Origin: CANJDH01 sp964443245
GTDB lineage: Bacteria; Pseudomonadota; Gammaproteobacteria; Burkholderiales; JAEUOS01
Direction: 5' to 3'
Length of the DNA: 59,475 nucleotides
Assembly: GCA_964443245.1 (NCBI GenBank)
Contig: CAYUEG010000009.1
Span: 1-59,475, forward strand
Part shown: in pieces, positions 36,500 through 44,357 of the stretch
How positions within the stretch are numbered: the first letter of the stretch is position 1
Layout of the letters: every line of letters starts with the position of its first letter
Notes under the pieces: model-generated
The model's database searches: none
Seen by the model: only the letters and a program-made list of their open reading frames with translations
What the model was told of the DNA's origin: nothing
Position numbers and translations under genes: made by a program

Positions 36500-38047
36500 T
36501 CAGACCTCATCGAGCGACGCCAGCAGGCGTTTGGCATCTTTCCGGACCGCCCGCCGCTCGTCGTCGGACAGTCTTGCCAGATTTTTGACCATCAAAGCGG
36601 TCCTTGGGTTTCCCGAAAACGCAGATTCATGGGTGTCGAGAAAATGCCAGTACAGCACCGTCATGGGACAGGCCTCGTCGCCATGGCGCTGTTCCGGACG
36701 GTATGCACATGAACCGCAATAGTTGCTCATGCGCTTGATATACGCACCGGAGGCCACATACGGTTTCGTTGTAAAGCGTGGACCGGCCGCAAACAGGGCC
36801 ATGCCCACCGTGTTGGGCAGTTGCACCCACTCGACGGCGTCGACGTACACCGCAAGATACCAGTCGCTGACCTGGCGTGGTTCCACCTGTGCCAGCAGGG
36901 CAAAATTGCCGGTCACCATCAGCCGCTGGATATGGTGCGCGTAGCCCTGCCGGAGCGTCTGCCCGACGGCCTCACGCATGCAGTTCATGCGCGTCTGGCC
37001 GGTCCAGTACCAGCGCGGCAGCGCGCGGCGGTGCCCATAGTGGTTGGCGCCGGCGAGACCGGGCATGTCAAGCCAGTAGACGCCGCGCATGAACTCGCGC
37101 CAGCCCATGATCTGCCGAATGAAACCCTCGACCCCGGCGAGAGGAAGGCTGCGCGCACGATAGGCTTCCAGCACCGCGTCGATCACCTCTCGCGGCGACA
37201 GGAGCTTCAGGTTCAGGCAGGGCGCCAGCAGGGCATGCCAGCCAAAGGGTGTGTCCGTCCACATCGCGTCCTGGAATCTGCCAAAGCCCGGCAAGCGGAA
37301 CCTGACGAAGGCCTGCAACGCGCTGAGTGCCTGATCGCGCGTCACCGGCCAGGCAAATGCCTCCAGCTCCCCGGGGTGATCAGGGAAATGGCGCTGCACC
37401 TCCGCCATCACTTCGCGGGTGAGGGCATCCGGGACAAACTGGAGCGGCGGGGGAATCTTGCCCGGCCCGGAAGCCGGAAAGCCGCGGCGGTTTTCCTTGT
37501 CGAAGTTCCACACCCCCCCTTCGGGCTCATCGCCCTGCATCAGGATGCCGGTGCGCTTGCGCAGGTGGCGATAAAAGTGCTCCATCAGCAGGGACTTGCG
37601 ATCTGCTGCCCAGCTCCGGAACGCCGCTTGCGACACCATGAAGTGGGTGTCCACACGCACCTCGAGCGGCACCCCGGCGGCCTCGCAGACATCCTGGAGT
37701 GCGGACAGGACACGCCATTCACCCGGTTCACAGACGATCACGCGCTCGGGACGACGCCGCGCCAGCTGGGCGCCCAGTACCGCGCCGAGGGACCCGCCCT
37801 CCTTGTCCCCCAACTGAACGTAATGCACCGGGTAACCGCGTCCCTTCAGGGCATCCCGATAGTGCCGCATGGCGGAGAGGAACAACACCAGACGGGCCTT
37901 GTGGCTCCACACATGCGTGGCCTCGTCCGCCGATTCGATCATCAGCACCACATCGCATGCGGGATCGAATCCGGTCAGGGCAGGCGCGTCGGGCGCCAAT
38001 TGGTCCCCCAGAACCAGTACCAGATGGCGACAGGCGTCAGACGGCAT
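36500..38047 (-). CDS. phrB: FeS-dependent (6-4) photolyase / cryptochrome-photolyase family (PhrB type)
   Basis: A 515-aa photolyase of the iron-sulfur bacterial class. The N-terminal alpha/beta domain (LVLVLGDQLAPDAPAL) is followed by the FAD domain with WREFMRGVYW near residue 316. Four cysteines, C356, C444, C447 and C460, have exactly the spacing of the [4Fe-4S] ligands in Agrobacterium PhrB, and the paired His371-His372 (YAHHIQRLMVTGNF) match its catalytic region. It would repair (6-4) photoproducts using blue light. ATG at 38047 has GGGAG upstream; the gene overlaps the DUF2256 gene by 11 bases and is third in the carH operon. Confidence 0.92.
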   Translation of the reverse strand: MPSDACRHLVLVLGDQLAPDAPALTGFDPACDVVLMIESADEATHVWSHKARLVLFLSAMRHYRDALKGRGYPVHYVQLGDKEGGSLGAVLGAQLARRRPERVIVCEPGEWRVLSALQDVCEAAGVPLEVRVDTHFMVSQAAFRSWAADRKSLLMEHFYRHLRKRTGILMQGDEPEGGVWNFDKENRRGFPASGPGKIPPPLQFVPDALTREVMAEVQRHFPDHPGELEAFAWPVTRDQALSALQAFVRFRLPGFGRFQDAMWTDTPFGWHALLAPCLNLKLLSPREVIDAVLEAYRARSLPLAGVEGFIRQIMGWREFMRGVYWLDMPGLAGANHYGHRRALPRWYWTGQTRMNCMREAVGQTLRQGYAHHIQRLMVTGNFALLAQVEPRQVSDWYLAVYVDAVEWVQLPNTVGMALFAAGPRFTTKPYVASGAYIKRMSNYCGSCAYRPEQRHGDEACPMTVLYWHFLDTHESAFSGNPRTALMVKNLARLSDDERRAVRKDAKRLLASLDEV

Positions 38048-38210
38048 GCGAACTCCCGGCGGACCGGACGTCGCGCGCCTTGCGGCATCGCTCCGAACAG
38101 TACTTGACCGACTCCCAGTTGCGCGCCCAGGCACGGCGCCAGCTCATGGGCCTGCCGCACACCGCGCAGGGTTTGCTCGGCAGGCTCGCCTTGTTGCCGC
38201 GATGTGCCAC
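38037..38210 (-). CDS. DUF2256-domain small zinc-ribbon-like protein
   Basis: A 57-aa protein reading MAHRGNKASLPSKPC at the start, with CAVCGRPMSWRRAWARNW in the middle and KYCSERCRKAR later. The CxxC...CxxxC cysteines suggest a zinc-binding knuckle. DUF2256 genes are commonly found beside cryptochrome/photolyase genes. The start is GTG at 38210, with GAGG before it, 9 bases after the carH stop. The last 11 bases overlap the photolyase start, so translation of the three genes is linked. Function is unknown; a photolyase accessory role is inference. Confidence 0.85.
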   Translation of the reverse strand: MAHRGNKASLPSKPCAVCGRPMSWRRAWARNWESVKYCSERCRKARDVRSAGSSHAV

Positions 38211-38219
38211 GTGCCGACC

Positions 38220-39110
38220 TCAGGAATCCAGCTTGCGCGCCCGCTTTTGCGTCAGCACGTCGTGCAGGTCGGCCAGCCCGAGAATCACCCTGACACCGGC
38301 CGGCGGCCGGCGCATCTGGGCCGCCGCCGCGCCCCCGGCCCACACGTCAATCGAATCGGGGAGCGCACCGCGCAGGCCGGCCAGGCTCTCGCCGACCTGC
38401 CCGGCGGGATAAGCGCCACTGAAGGACAGGGCCACCACCTCGACCCGGTGCGCCAACGCCGCGCGCACGATGTCGTGCATCGGGGTTTCCACGCCAAGCG
38501 AAATGCAGCGGGCACCATCCAGTGCCAGCATCCCTTCGACCATCAGGAGGCCCAGGCCGTGCTCTTCCTGGGGGAGCGTGGTCAGCAGAATGGTCGGGGA
38601 ACCGTCCTGCTGCGGAATGCCCGCGATCGAGCTGCGCAAGATGCCCTGCACGCACTCCGTGTAGAGGTGCTCCTCGAACACAGCCAGGTCACCCGCCACC
38701 CAAGCCTCGCCGACCGCGCGATTTAAGGGCACCACGACGTCGAGGATGAAACGTCCGAGCCCCTGGCGCATGACTATCTGGTTCAAGGTGCGGCGAAGAT
38801 CGTCCGCCCGATGGGTCTGGATGCAATCGAGCAGGGCCCGCAGCTCTGTCGGCAGCGCGGCTTCGGCCGGCGCCGCCGAACCGAGCGAACGCAGCTCTTC
38901 CATCGAGTGGGCAATGATCTTGCCCGGGCGGTAGCCCTGATCCATCAAGCGCTTGATGGCACGCAGCTTTTCTACCTGGTCACGTGGATAGACGCGCTCG
39001 CCGGTTGCGTCACGCAACGGTTGGGGAAACGCGTAGCGGCGCTCCCACACCCTCAGCGTGTCCTTGGAGAGGCCCGTATCGCGCTCCACTGCGGCAATTC
39101 CCAGATTCAT
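38220..39110 (-). CDS. carH: B12-dependent light-sensing MerR-family regulator (CarH/LitR type)
   Basis: A 296-aa repressor-like protein. The MerR helix-turn-helix (residues 3-72; TGLSKDTLRVWERRYAFPQP) is followed by a B12-binding helical bundle and Rossmann domain. Key positions of CarH are kept: W137 and E147-H148 (W-x9-EH), and the lower axial ligand H184 in E-E-H-G-L-G (ExHxxG). Adenosylcobalamin-bound CarH represses in the dark and releases DNA in light. It heads a leftward operon with DUF2256 and the photolyase and is divergent from folE2; two palindromes in the shared region are its likely operators. Confidence 0.92.
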   Translation of the reverse strand: MNLGIAAVERDTGLSKDTLRVWERRYAFPQPLRDATGERVYPRDQVEKLRAIKRLMDQGYRPGKIIAHSMEELRSLGSAAPAEAALPTELRALLDCIQTHRADDLRRTLNQIVMRQGLGRFILDVVVPLNRAVGEAWVAGDLAVFEEHLYTECVQGILRSSIAGIPQQDGSPTILLTTLPQEEHGLGLLMVEGMLALDGARCISLGVETPMHDIVRAALAHRVEVVALSFSGAYPAGQVGESLAGLRGALPDSIDVWAGGAAAAQMRRPPAGVRVILGLADLHDVLTQKRARKLDS

Positions 39111-39155
39111 CCGGACACCCGCGAATCATCAACGACGTTTCTTTTCATTTTCTCT

Positions 39156-39170
39156 TTTGTCCTAGACAAA
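39156..39170 (+). promoter_or_regulatory. candidate CarH operator O1
   Basis: TTTGTCCTAGACAAA, a pseudo-palindrome (TTTGTC/GACAAA) four bases upstream of the -35 box at 39174. A near-copy in the opposite orientation lies at 39220-39234. The two share TTTGTCCTAG(A/T)CAAA. Confidence 0.6.
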
Positions 39171-39173
39171 TGC

Positions 39174-39203
39174 TTGACAAGATCGGATTTATGGCGATAT
39201 ATT
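39174..39203 (+). promoter_or_regulatory. sigma-70 promoter for folE2
   Basis: -35 TTGACA at 39174-39179 and -10 TATATT at 39198-39203 with an 18-base spacer; it points rightward to folE2, whose start lies 151 bases on. It is the best promoter match I can find in the window, and it sits between operators O1 and O2. Confidence 0.65.
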
Positions 39204-39219
39204 ACCTAAACGATGCAAT

Positions 39220-39234
39220 TTTGACTAGGACAAA
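39220..39234 (-). promoter_or_regulatory. candidate CarH operator O2
   Basis: TTTGACTAGGACAAA, the inverted near-copy of O1 (reverse complement TTTGTCCTAGTCAAA), 16 bases after the -10 box. Binding at both sites would cover the promoter. Confidence 0.6.
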
Positions 39235-39354
39235 TCAACAATTCTTCGGCTTTTTTGCTCACCGGCCCGGACGCCATAACAGCTCTTCGCCACCTTACCG
39301 ACGCCCCCGCCCCCTTACTTATACCTACCGATCCCTTCCGACGACTCCTTCACC

Positions 39355-40164
39355 ATGAACGCACCCGAGCGCCTGCCCCTCCCCGACATCCAGTCCAGCC
39401 ATGATTCGCGCAGCCTGCCGATCCAGCGCGTGGGCATTCGCGGCGTGCGCCACCCCATGCGCGCCCGTTCCATCGATGGCACGGAAGTCATGACAGTGGC
39501 CACCGCAGACATGTACGTCGGCCTGGCCGCCGAACACAAGGGCACCCACATGTCGCGCTTCATTGAAATCCTGGAGCGCTACGGCCGCGACCTGTCCAGC
39601 GTGGCTTTTGCCGAGATGTTCGACCGGATGCTGGAACGGCTCGAAGCCACCACCGGCTACCTGGAATTGCGCTTCCCCTACTTCATCGAGAAAACCGCAC
39701 CTGTCTCCGGGGTCAAGAGCCTGATGGATTACGACGTGGTCTTGCGCCGCGAAAAGCGCAGCGCCGATGCCACGACAGAATACTGGCTTCAGGTGATGGT
39801 GCCGGTCACCAGCCTGTGCCCCTGTTCGAAGGAAATCTCCGCTTACGGCGCGCACAACCAGCGTTCCCACGTGACCATCAAGGCGCTGATGCATGAGGCC
39901 CTGCCGATCAGCCATCTGGTGCAGGTCGCCGAGCGCGCCGCCTCCTGCGAACTGTTCGGTTTGCTCAAGCGCACCGACGAGAAATACGTCACCGAGCGCG
40001 CCTACGAGAACCCCAAGTTTGTCGAGGACCTGGTGCGCGACATCGCCCTCGAACTGGATGCCGATGCACGTATCGGCGCCTTCACGGTCGAATCGGAAAA
40101 TTTCGAATCGATTCACAACCACTCAGCCTACGCCTTGATCGAACGCGACAAGCGCGTGGCTTAA
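39355..40164 (+). CDS. folE2: GTP cyclohydrolase FolE2 (type IB)
   Basis: A 269-aa type IB GTP cyclohydrolase, making 7,8-dihydroneopterin triphosphate from GTP for folate and pterin synthesis. It has QRVGIRGVRHPM near residue 24, YVGLAAEHKGTHMSRF near 55-70, the metal/catalytic Cys in VTSLCPCSKEIS near 155-166 and the C-terminal ESENFESIHNHSAYA. It is the first gene rightward from the CarH-controlled promoter. Folate made here can supply the methenyl-THF antenna of photolyases, although PhrB-type enzymes use a lumazine antenna. Normal length. Confidence 0.93.
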   Translation: MNAPERLPLPDIQSSHDSRSLPIQRVGIRGVRHPMRARSIDGTEVMTVATADMYVGLAAEHKGTHMSRFIEILERYGRDLSSVAFAEMFDRMLERLEATTGYLELRFPYFIEKTAPVSGVKSLMDYDVVLRREKRSADATTEYWLQVMVPVTSLCPCSKEISAYGAHNQRSHVTIKALMHEALPISHLVQVAERAASCELFGLLKRTDEKYVTERAYENPKFVEDLVRDIALELDADARIGAFTVESENFESIHNHSAYALIERDKRVA

Positions 40165-40169
40165 CGAAA

Positions 40170-40243
40170 AAGTCACGGGGGCGAAAGAAGGGCGCTGGAT
40201 ATCCCCCCTCCTCCCGCTTCTGGCCTCCTTCTCCCCGTGACTT
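40170..40243. other. long stem-loop downstream of folE2
   Basis: AAGTCACGGGG (40170-40180) pairs perfectly with CCCCGTGACTT (40233-40243). Inside it, after a five-base bulge, AGAAGG (40186-40191) pairs with CCTTCT (40227-40232), giving 17 pairs. It starts five bases after the folE2 stop in a 159-bp gap. It could be a terminator-like or mRNA-processing element between folE2 and the lipid genes. A further CCGG-type hairpin (CCCGG/CCGGG) is seen near 40267-40290. Confidence 0.6.
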
Positions 40244-40323
40244 CCCTCTTCACGGCATCCGTTTCCCGGCATGCAACGTAATACCGGGTATCTGAGCCCG
40301 CGTCATCCCAAACAGCAATCGTC

Positions 40324-41655
40324 ATGAACATCGCAATCATCGGCAGTGGCATCTCCGGCCTCTCCTGCGCCTTGCGGCTCGCCCAGCAGGGCCGGCATCA
40401 GGTCACGCTGATTGAAGCGGGCGCTTACCTGGGCGGCCATACCAATACCGTCGACGTGACGGTTGACGGCATCACGCACGCCGTCGACACCGGCTTCCTG
40501 GTGTTCAACGAACGCACCTATCCAAACCTGATCGCGCTGTTCGAAGAACTGTCGGTGCCCACCGCGAAGAGCGACATGTCGTTCTCGGTCAGCCTGGGCG
40601 GTCAGATCGAGTGGGCCGGCACCAATCTTGCCAGTGTGTTCGCCCAGAAATCGAACCTGGTGCGCCCGCGCTTCCTGGCGATGCTGCGCGACATCCTGCG
40701 CTTCAACCGCGCTGCCACCGCCGCAGTCGCCGATGGCGCCACCGCAGACCTGCCGCTGGGTGCGTACCTTGAACGCCACCGCTACAGCGCATCGTTTCGC
40801 GACTGGTATCTCCTGCCGATGGCCGGGGCCATCTGGTCCTGCCCGACTGCGACCATGCTCGCCTACCCCTTCGCCACCTTTGCCCGCTTCTGCCACAACC
40901 ATGGCTTGTTGCAGGTGGCCAACCGGCCGCAGTGGTTCACGGTCGACGGCGGCGCGCGTCAGTACGTGCAGCGCATCAGCGCGCAATTGAACCGGCAGGG
41001 TGCCAGCGTCCGCCTCAACAGCCCCGTGCGGCGCGTGCGGCGTACTCCCCTGGGCGTACTGATCGACCTCGAATCAAACGGCAGCACGCACACCGAACGC
41101 TTCGACCAAGTCGTGCTGGCGTGTCATTCCGACCAGTCACTCGCACTGCTTGCCGATGCATCCGAGGAAGAGCGCCAGGTACTCGGCGCTGTCCACTATC
41201 AGTCCAACACTGCCTGGCTGCATACGGACACCGCGCAATTGCCACACCGCAAGGCCACCTGGGCGGCCTGGAACTACCTCTCGTCCGGCCCGGATACCCT
41301 CGGGCCCCGCGAAGTGGCGGTCACCTATCTGTTGAACCTGCTGCAACCGCTGCCCTTTACGAGCCCGGTCATGGTGACGCTCAACCCGCTGGCGCCGCCG
41401 GCACCAGCCCATGTGATCCGCCAGATTGACTATGCCCATCCGGTGTTTGACCAGGCAGCGATTGCGGCGCAGCAGCGGCTGCCCGCCCTGCAGGGAAGGC
41501 GCAGCACCTGGTTTGCCGGCGCCTGGACCGGCTATGGCTTTCATGAAGACGGCCTCAAGTCCGGGCTGGCGGCGGCGGGCGCACTGAACCGCCTCGACGA
41601 GGCGGCACAGGCTGCGCCGCAGGCAACGCCGGCGCTGCTGCGCATCGCTGCCTGA
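40324..41655 (+). CDS. FAD-dependent amine-oxidase-like oxidoreductase
   Basis: A 443-aa flavoprotein with the N-terminal Rossmann motif IIGSGISGLSCALRLAQQG (residues 5-23), a glutamate after beta-2 in TLIEAGAYLGGHTNT, and a C-terminal FAD-binding segment FAGAWTGYGFHEDGLKSGL. It belongs to the NAD(P)/FAD amine oxidoreductase group found with DUF1365 and cyclopropane-synthase genes (COG2907). In such clusters it is thought to act on membrane lipids; the reaction is not established. It starts the six-plus-gene run after folE2. Confidence 0.87.
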   Translation: MNIAIIGSGISGLSCALRLAQQGRHQVTLIEAGAYLGGHTNTVDVTVDGITHAVDTGFLVFNERTYPNLIALFEELSVPTAKSDMSFSVSLGGQIEWAGTNLASVFAQKSNLVRPRFLAMLRDILRFNRAATAAVADGATADLPLGAYLERHRYSASFRDWYLLPMAGAIWSCPTATMLAYPFATFARFCHNHGLLQVANRPQWFTVDGGARQYVQRISAQLNRQGASVRLNSPVRRVRRTPLGVLIDLESNGSTHTERFDQVVLACHSDQSLALLADASEEERQVLGAVHYQSNTAWLHTDTAQLPHRKATWAAWNYLSSGPDTLGPREVAVTYLLNLLQPLPFTSPVMVTLNPLAPPAPAHVIRQIDYAHPVFDQAAIAAQQRLPALQGRRSTWFAGAWTGYGFHEDGLKSGLAAAGALNRLDEAAQAAPQATPALLRIAA

Positions 41656-41681
41656 GCCAATTGCACCAAGGCAGGCAACGG

Positions 41682-42482
41682 ATGAATGCGTGGCTCCATA
41701 CCGGACAAGTGCTGCACCGCCGCGTCAAGCCGGTGCAGAACCGCTTTCGCTACCCGGTGTTCTTCCTGCGCTTTCCGCTGCATCGCGTGGCCGAACTGGA
41801 GACCGCCCTGTTTGCGGTCAATCGCTTCAACCTGTTGTCGTTTCACTTTGCCGACCATGGCGACGGCGGCGATCCGCTCGCATGGGCGCAGCGCCTTCTG
41901 GCCGATGGCGGCATCCATGACGTCGACGGCGAGATCGTGCTGCAAGCCTTCCCGCGCGTACTGGGATATGTCTTCAACCCGGTCAGCTTCTGGTTCTGTC
42001 ACCGACAGGACGGCAGCTTGCGTGCGGTGATTGCCGAGGTCAACAACACATTCGGCGAGCGCCACTGCTATCTGCTGCAGCCGGGCGCCGCACATGCCCC
42101 CACTCAAGCGAACGCCCCTGCGGCGCTGCCATCGCCACGCATCCGCAATGGCGAACTGCTGACGGCCACCAAGGTATTCCACGTGTCCCCGTTTTGCGCC
42201 ATCGAAGGGGGATACCGGTTCCGCTTCCTCGACAGCCCGAACGGCGTGGTGGCACGCATCGACTACCACGACAGTGAAGGCGCACTGCTGCTGACCAGCG
42301 TCAGTGGCCAGCCCCGGCCGTTTACCTCTGCCGCACTGCTTGGCGTGTTCCTGACCCATCCCCTGATGACGCTGGGCGTGGTCGCCCGCATCCACTGGCA
42401 GGCCCTGCGCCTGTGGATCAAGCGTGTCCCGTTCCATCGCAAACCGGCACCGCCTGCCGAATTCGTCACCCGTTCGACCTGA
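41682..42482 (+). CDS. DUF1365 family protein
   Basis: A 266-aa protein with the DUF1365 (COG3496) pattern: GQVLHRRVKPVQNRFRYPVF at residues 7-26, RVLGYVFNPVSFWFCH near 89-104, EVNNTFGERHCYLL near 118 and TKVFHVSPFC near 160. No signal peptide. It is nearly always found between an FAD oxidoreductase and a cyclopropane-fatty-acid synthase gene, as here. It is required with the latter for the singlet-oxygen response in Rhodobacter. Its chemistry is unknown. I prefer ATG at 41682; a TTG at 41661 is possible. Confidence 0.88.
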   Translation: MNAWLHTGQVLHRRVKPVQNRFRYPVFFLRFPLHRVAELETALFAVNRFNLLSFHFADHGDGGDPLAWAQRLLADGGIHDVDGEIVLQAFPRVLGYVFNPVSFWFCHRQDGSLRAVIAEVNNTFGERHCYLLQPGAAHAPTQANAPAALPSPRIRNGELLTATKVFHVSPFCAIEGGYRFRFLDSPNGVVARIDYHDSEGALLLTSVSGQPRPFTSAALLGVFLTHPLMTLGVVARIHWQALRLWIKRVPFHRKPAPPAEFVTRST

Positions 42483-42505
42483 CCGTAGCTGACCCTGACC
42501 TGCCC

Positions 42506-43747
42506 ATGAACACACGCGCCTTGTCCTCCACGCCCAGCGCCCTCCAACCCCCGGCGGCGAGCGTCCGCCCCCCGATGGCGGTGCGCACCATCTTCCGCTT
42601 CCTGGCGCAACTCGAAGGCGGTGCCCTCACCGTCACCGGCCCCGGTGGCTTCCTGCAGACGTTCGGCCACCCCGGTCCTGGCGTCCTGCATGCCCACATC
42701 ACCCTGCACGACTGGGATGTGCTCAAGCGCTGCCTGTCCAGCGGTGACATCGGCTTTGCCGAAACCTACATGGAGGGGCGCTGGGCCTGCGACCACCTGG
42801 CGGGCCTGATCGAACTGTTCTGCCGCAACCGGGCCGCGATGGAAAGCGCCATTTACGGTTCGTGGCTGGGTAGCGTCATCTATCGCCTCCGCCACCTGTT
42901 CAACAGCAACACCCGCAAGCAGGCAAAGCGCAACATCGAAGCGCACTACGACCTGGGCAATGACTTCTACCGTCTCTGGCTCGACCCCTCGATGACCTAC
43001 TCGAGCGCGCTGTTCACCGAAGGCTACGGCCAGGACCTGACCTCCGCACAGCACGAAAAGATTCGGCGCGCCCTGCGCGCGCTGGGCACGCAACCTGGCG
43101 ACCGGCTGCTCGAGATCGGTTGCGGCTGGGGTGGCCTGGCAGAGATCGCGATTCGCGAATTCGGCCTGCATGTCACCGGGCTCACACTCTCCTCGGAACA
43201 GCTGGCCTACGCCCGGGACCGCCTGGCGCGCGCCGGCCTCGCCGATCGCGCCGATCTGCAGCTGACCGACTACCGCGACCTGTCTGGCCAGTTCGACCAC
43301 ATTGTCTCGATCGAAATGTTCGAAGCCGTCGGCGAACAGTACTGGGACACCTACTTCGCCGCCGTCAAGCGCAACCTCAAGCCAGGCGGCCGGGCAGTGG
43401 TGCAATCGATCACCATCGACGAAGCCCTGTTCCCGCGCTACCGCAAGAGCACCGACTTCATCCAGCAGTACATCTTCCCGGGCGGCATGCTCCCCTCGCC
43501 GACCGAATTCCGCGCCCGCGCCGCCCGGGCCGGCCTGCATGCCGCGGAAGGGCTGCGCTTTGGCCGCGACTACGCCGAAACCCTGAAACGCTGGCGTGCC
43601 TCGTTCATGGCAGTGCTGCCGGACGTGGCGCGCCAGGGCTTCGATACGCGCTTTGTGCGCCTGTGGGAGTTTTATCTGGCCTACTGCGAAGGCGCCTTCA
43701 ATGGCGGCTCGACCGACGTGATCCAGTTCGATCTGTCGCACGCCTGA
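42506..43747 (+). CDS. cyclopropane-fatty-acyl-phospholipid synthase-family methyltransferase
   Basis: A 413-aa SAM-dependent enzyme of the mycolic/cyclopropane synthase family. Residues 149-166 (DLGNDFYRLWLDPSMTYS) and LLEIGCGWGGLAEIA (201-215) form the SAM site; MEGRWACDHLAGLIELF and FIQQYIFPGGMLPS are family segments. It could methylenate or methylate unsaturated acyl chains of membrane phospholipids, making cyclopropane, methylated or furan-type chains. The start ATG at 42506 lies 23 bases after DUF1365. Substrate not determined. Confidence 0.9.
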   Translation: MNTRALSSTPSALQPPAASVRPPMAVRTIFRFLAQLEGGALTVTGPGGFLQTFGHPGPGVLHAHITLHDWDVLKRCLSSGDIGFAETYMEGRWACDHLAGLIELFCRNRAAMESAIYGSWLGSVIYRLRHLFNSNTRKQAKRNIEAHYDLGNDFYRLWLDPSMTYSSALFTEGYGQDLTSAQHEKIRRALRALGTQPGDRLLEIGCGWGGLAEIAIREFGLHVTGLTLSSEQLAYARDRLARAGLADRADLQLTDYRDLSGQFDHIVSIEMFEAVGEQYWDTYFAAVKRNLKPGGRAVVQSITIDEALFPRYRKSTDFIQQYIFPGGMLPSPTEFRARAARAGLHAAEGLRFGRDYAETLKRWRASFMAVLPDVARQGFDTRFVRLWEFYLAYCEGAFNGGSTDVIQFDLSHA

Positions 43748-43772
43748 ACCTGACTTCTCAACCGGCACCCTC

Positions 43773-44357
43773 TTGAAACCCTTGTCCACCAACGCTTTGC
43801 GACGATTCCCCTCGACGCCTCGGGCGCTCCGCCTGGCCGCGGGCATGATCGCCGCCGCCTGCCTGTGCCTGGCCACAGCAGGGGCGCAGGCGCGCGAAGC
43901 CGGGCCGCACATTCGTGCCGCCGTGCCGGACGCCGCGTTGGTCGGCAGCGGGCGCTTCACCTGGTTCGGCTTCCATGTGTACGACGGCGCGTTGTTCGCC
44001 CCCGCCGGCAAGTATCAGGCCCCGCGGCCGTTCGCGCTCGAGCTCACCTATGCGCGTGCGCTCAGGGGCGCCGACATTGCCCGCCGCAGCATCGACGAGA
44101 TCGCCAGGCTCCGGATCGGCACCGAAGCGGAGCACGCCGAGTGGCTGCCGGTCCTGACCGGCCTGTTCCCGGATGTGCGCGAGAACGACCGCCTGACCGG
44201 TGTGGCGCGCGGCGAGAGTGCCGAATTCTTCTTCAACGGCAAGCCGGTCGGCGCCATCAACGATCCGAAGCTGACGCGTGCCTTCTTCTCGATCTGGCTC
44301 GATGAGCGCACCAGCGCTCCCGGTTTTCGCAAGAAGCTACTCGGCATCGAACCGTGA
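43773..44357 (+). CDS. chalcone isomerase-like exported protein (start uncertain)
   Basis: A chalcone-isomerase-fold (CHI-like) protein of about 170-194 aa with FTWFGFHVYDGALFAP, FALELTYARALRGADIA and FFSIWLDERTSAPGFRKKLLG. A signal peptide covers RLAAGMIAAACLCLATAGAQA. The frame begins with TTG at 43773, inside a dispersed repeat copy (43775-43803), and there is no ATG until 43845, which would cut into the signal peptide. No ribosome site is convincing, so the repeat may have disturbed the original start. Bacterial CHI-like proteins bind fatty acids in related folds; a lipid role fits the cluster but is inferred. Confidence 0.75.
   Translation: MKPLSTNALRRFPSTPRALRLAAGMIAAACLCLATAGAQAREAGPHIRAAVPDAALVGSGRFTWFGFHVYDGALFAPAGKYQAPRPFALELTYARALRGADIARRSIDEIARLRIGTEAEHAEWLPVLTGLFPDVRENDRLTGVARGESAEFFFNGKPVGAINDPKLTRAFFSIWLDERTSAPGFRKKLLGIEP
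43775..43803 (+). repeat. dispersed CACCAACG repeat, copy F
   Basis: GAAACCCTTGTCCACCAACG followed by CTTTGCGAC. It matches copies C and G in the 14-base AAACCCTTGT(C/G)CACCAACG stretch and covers the first codons of the CHI-like gene (KPLSTNALRR). The left stem arm is not fully complementary to the right. Confidence 0.65.

Noticed and set aside
41661..41682. TTGCACCAAGGCAGG before DUF1365 as a repeat copy
   Set aside because: Only about eleven bases resemble the core and no flank matches, so chance is sufficient.
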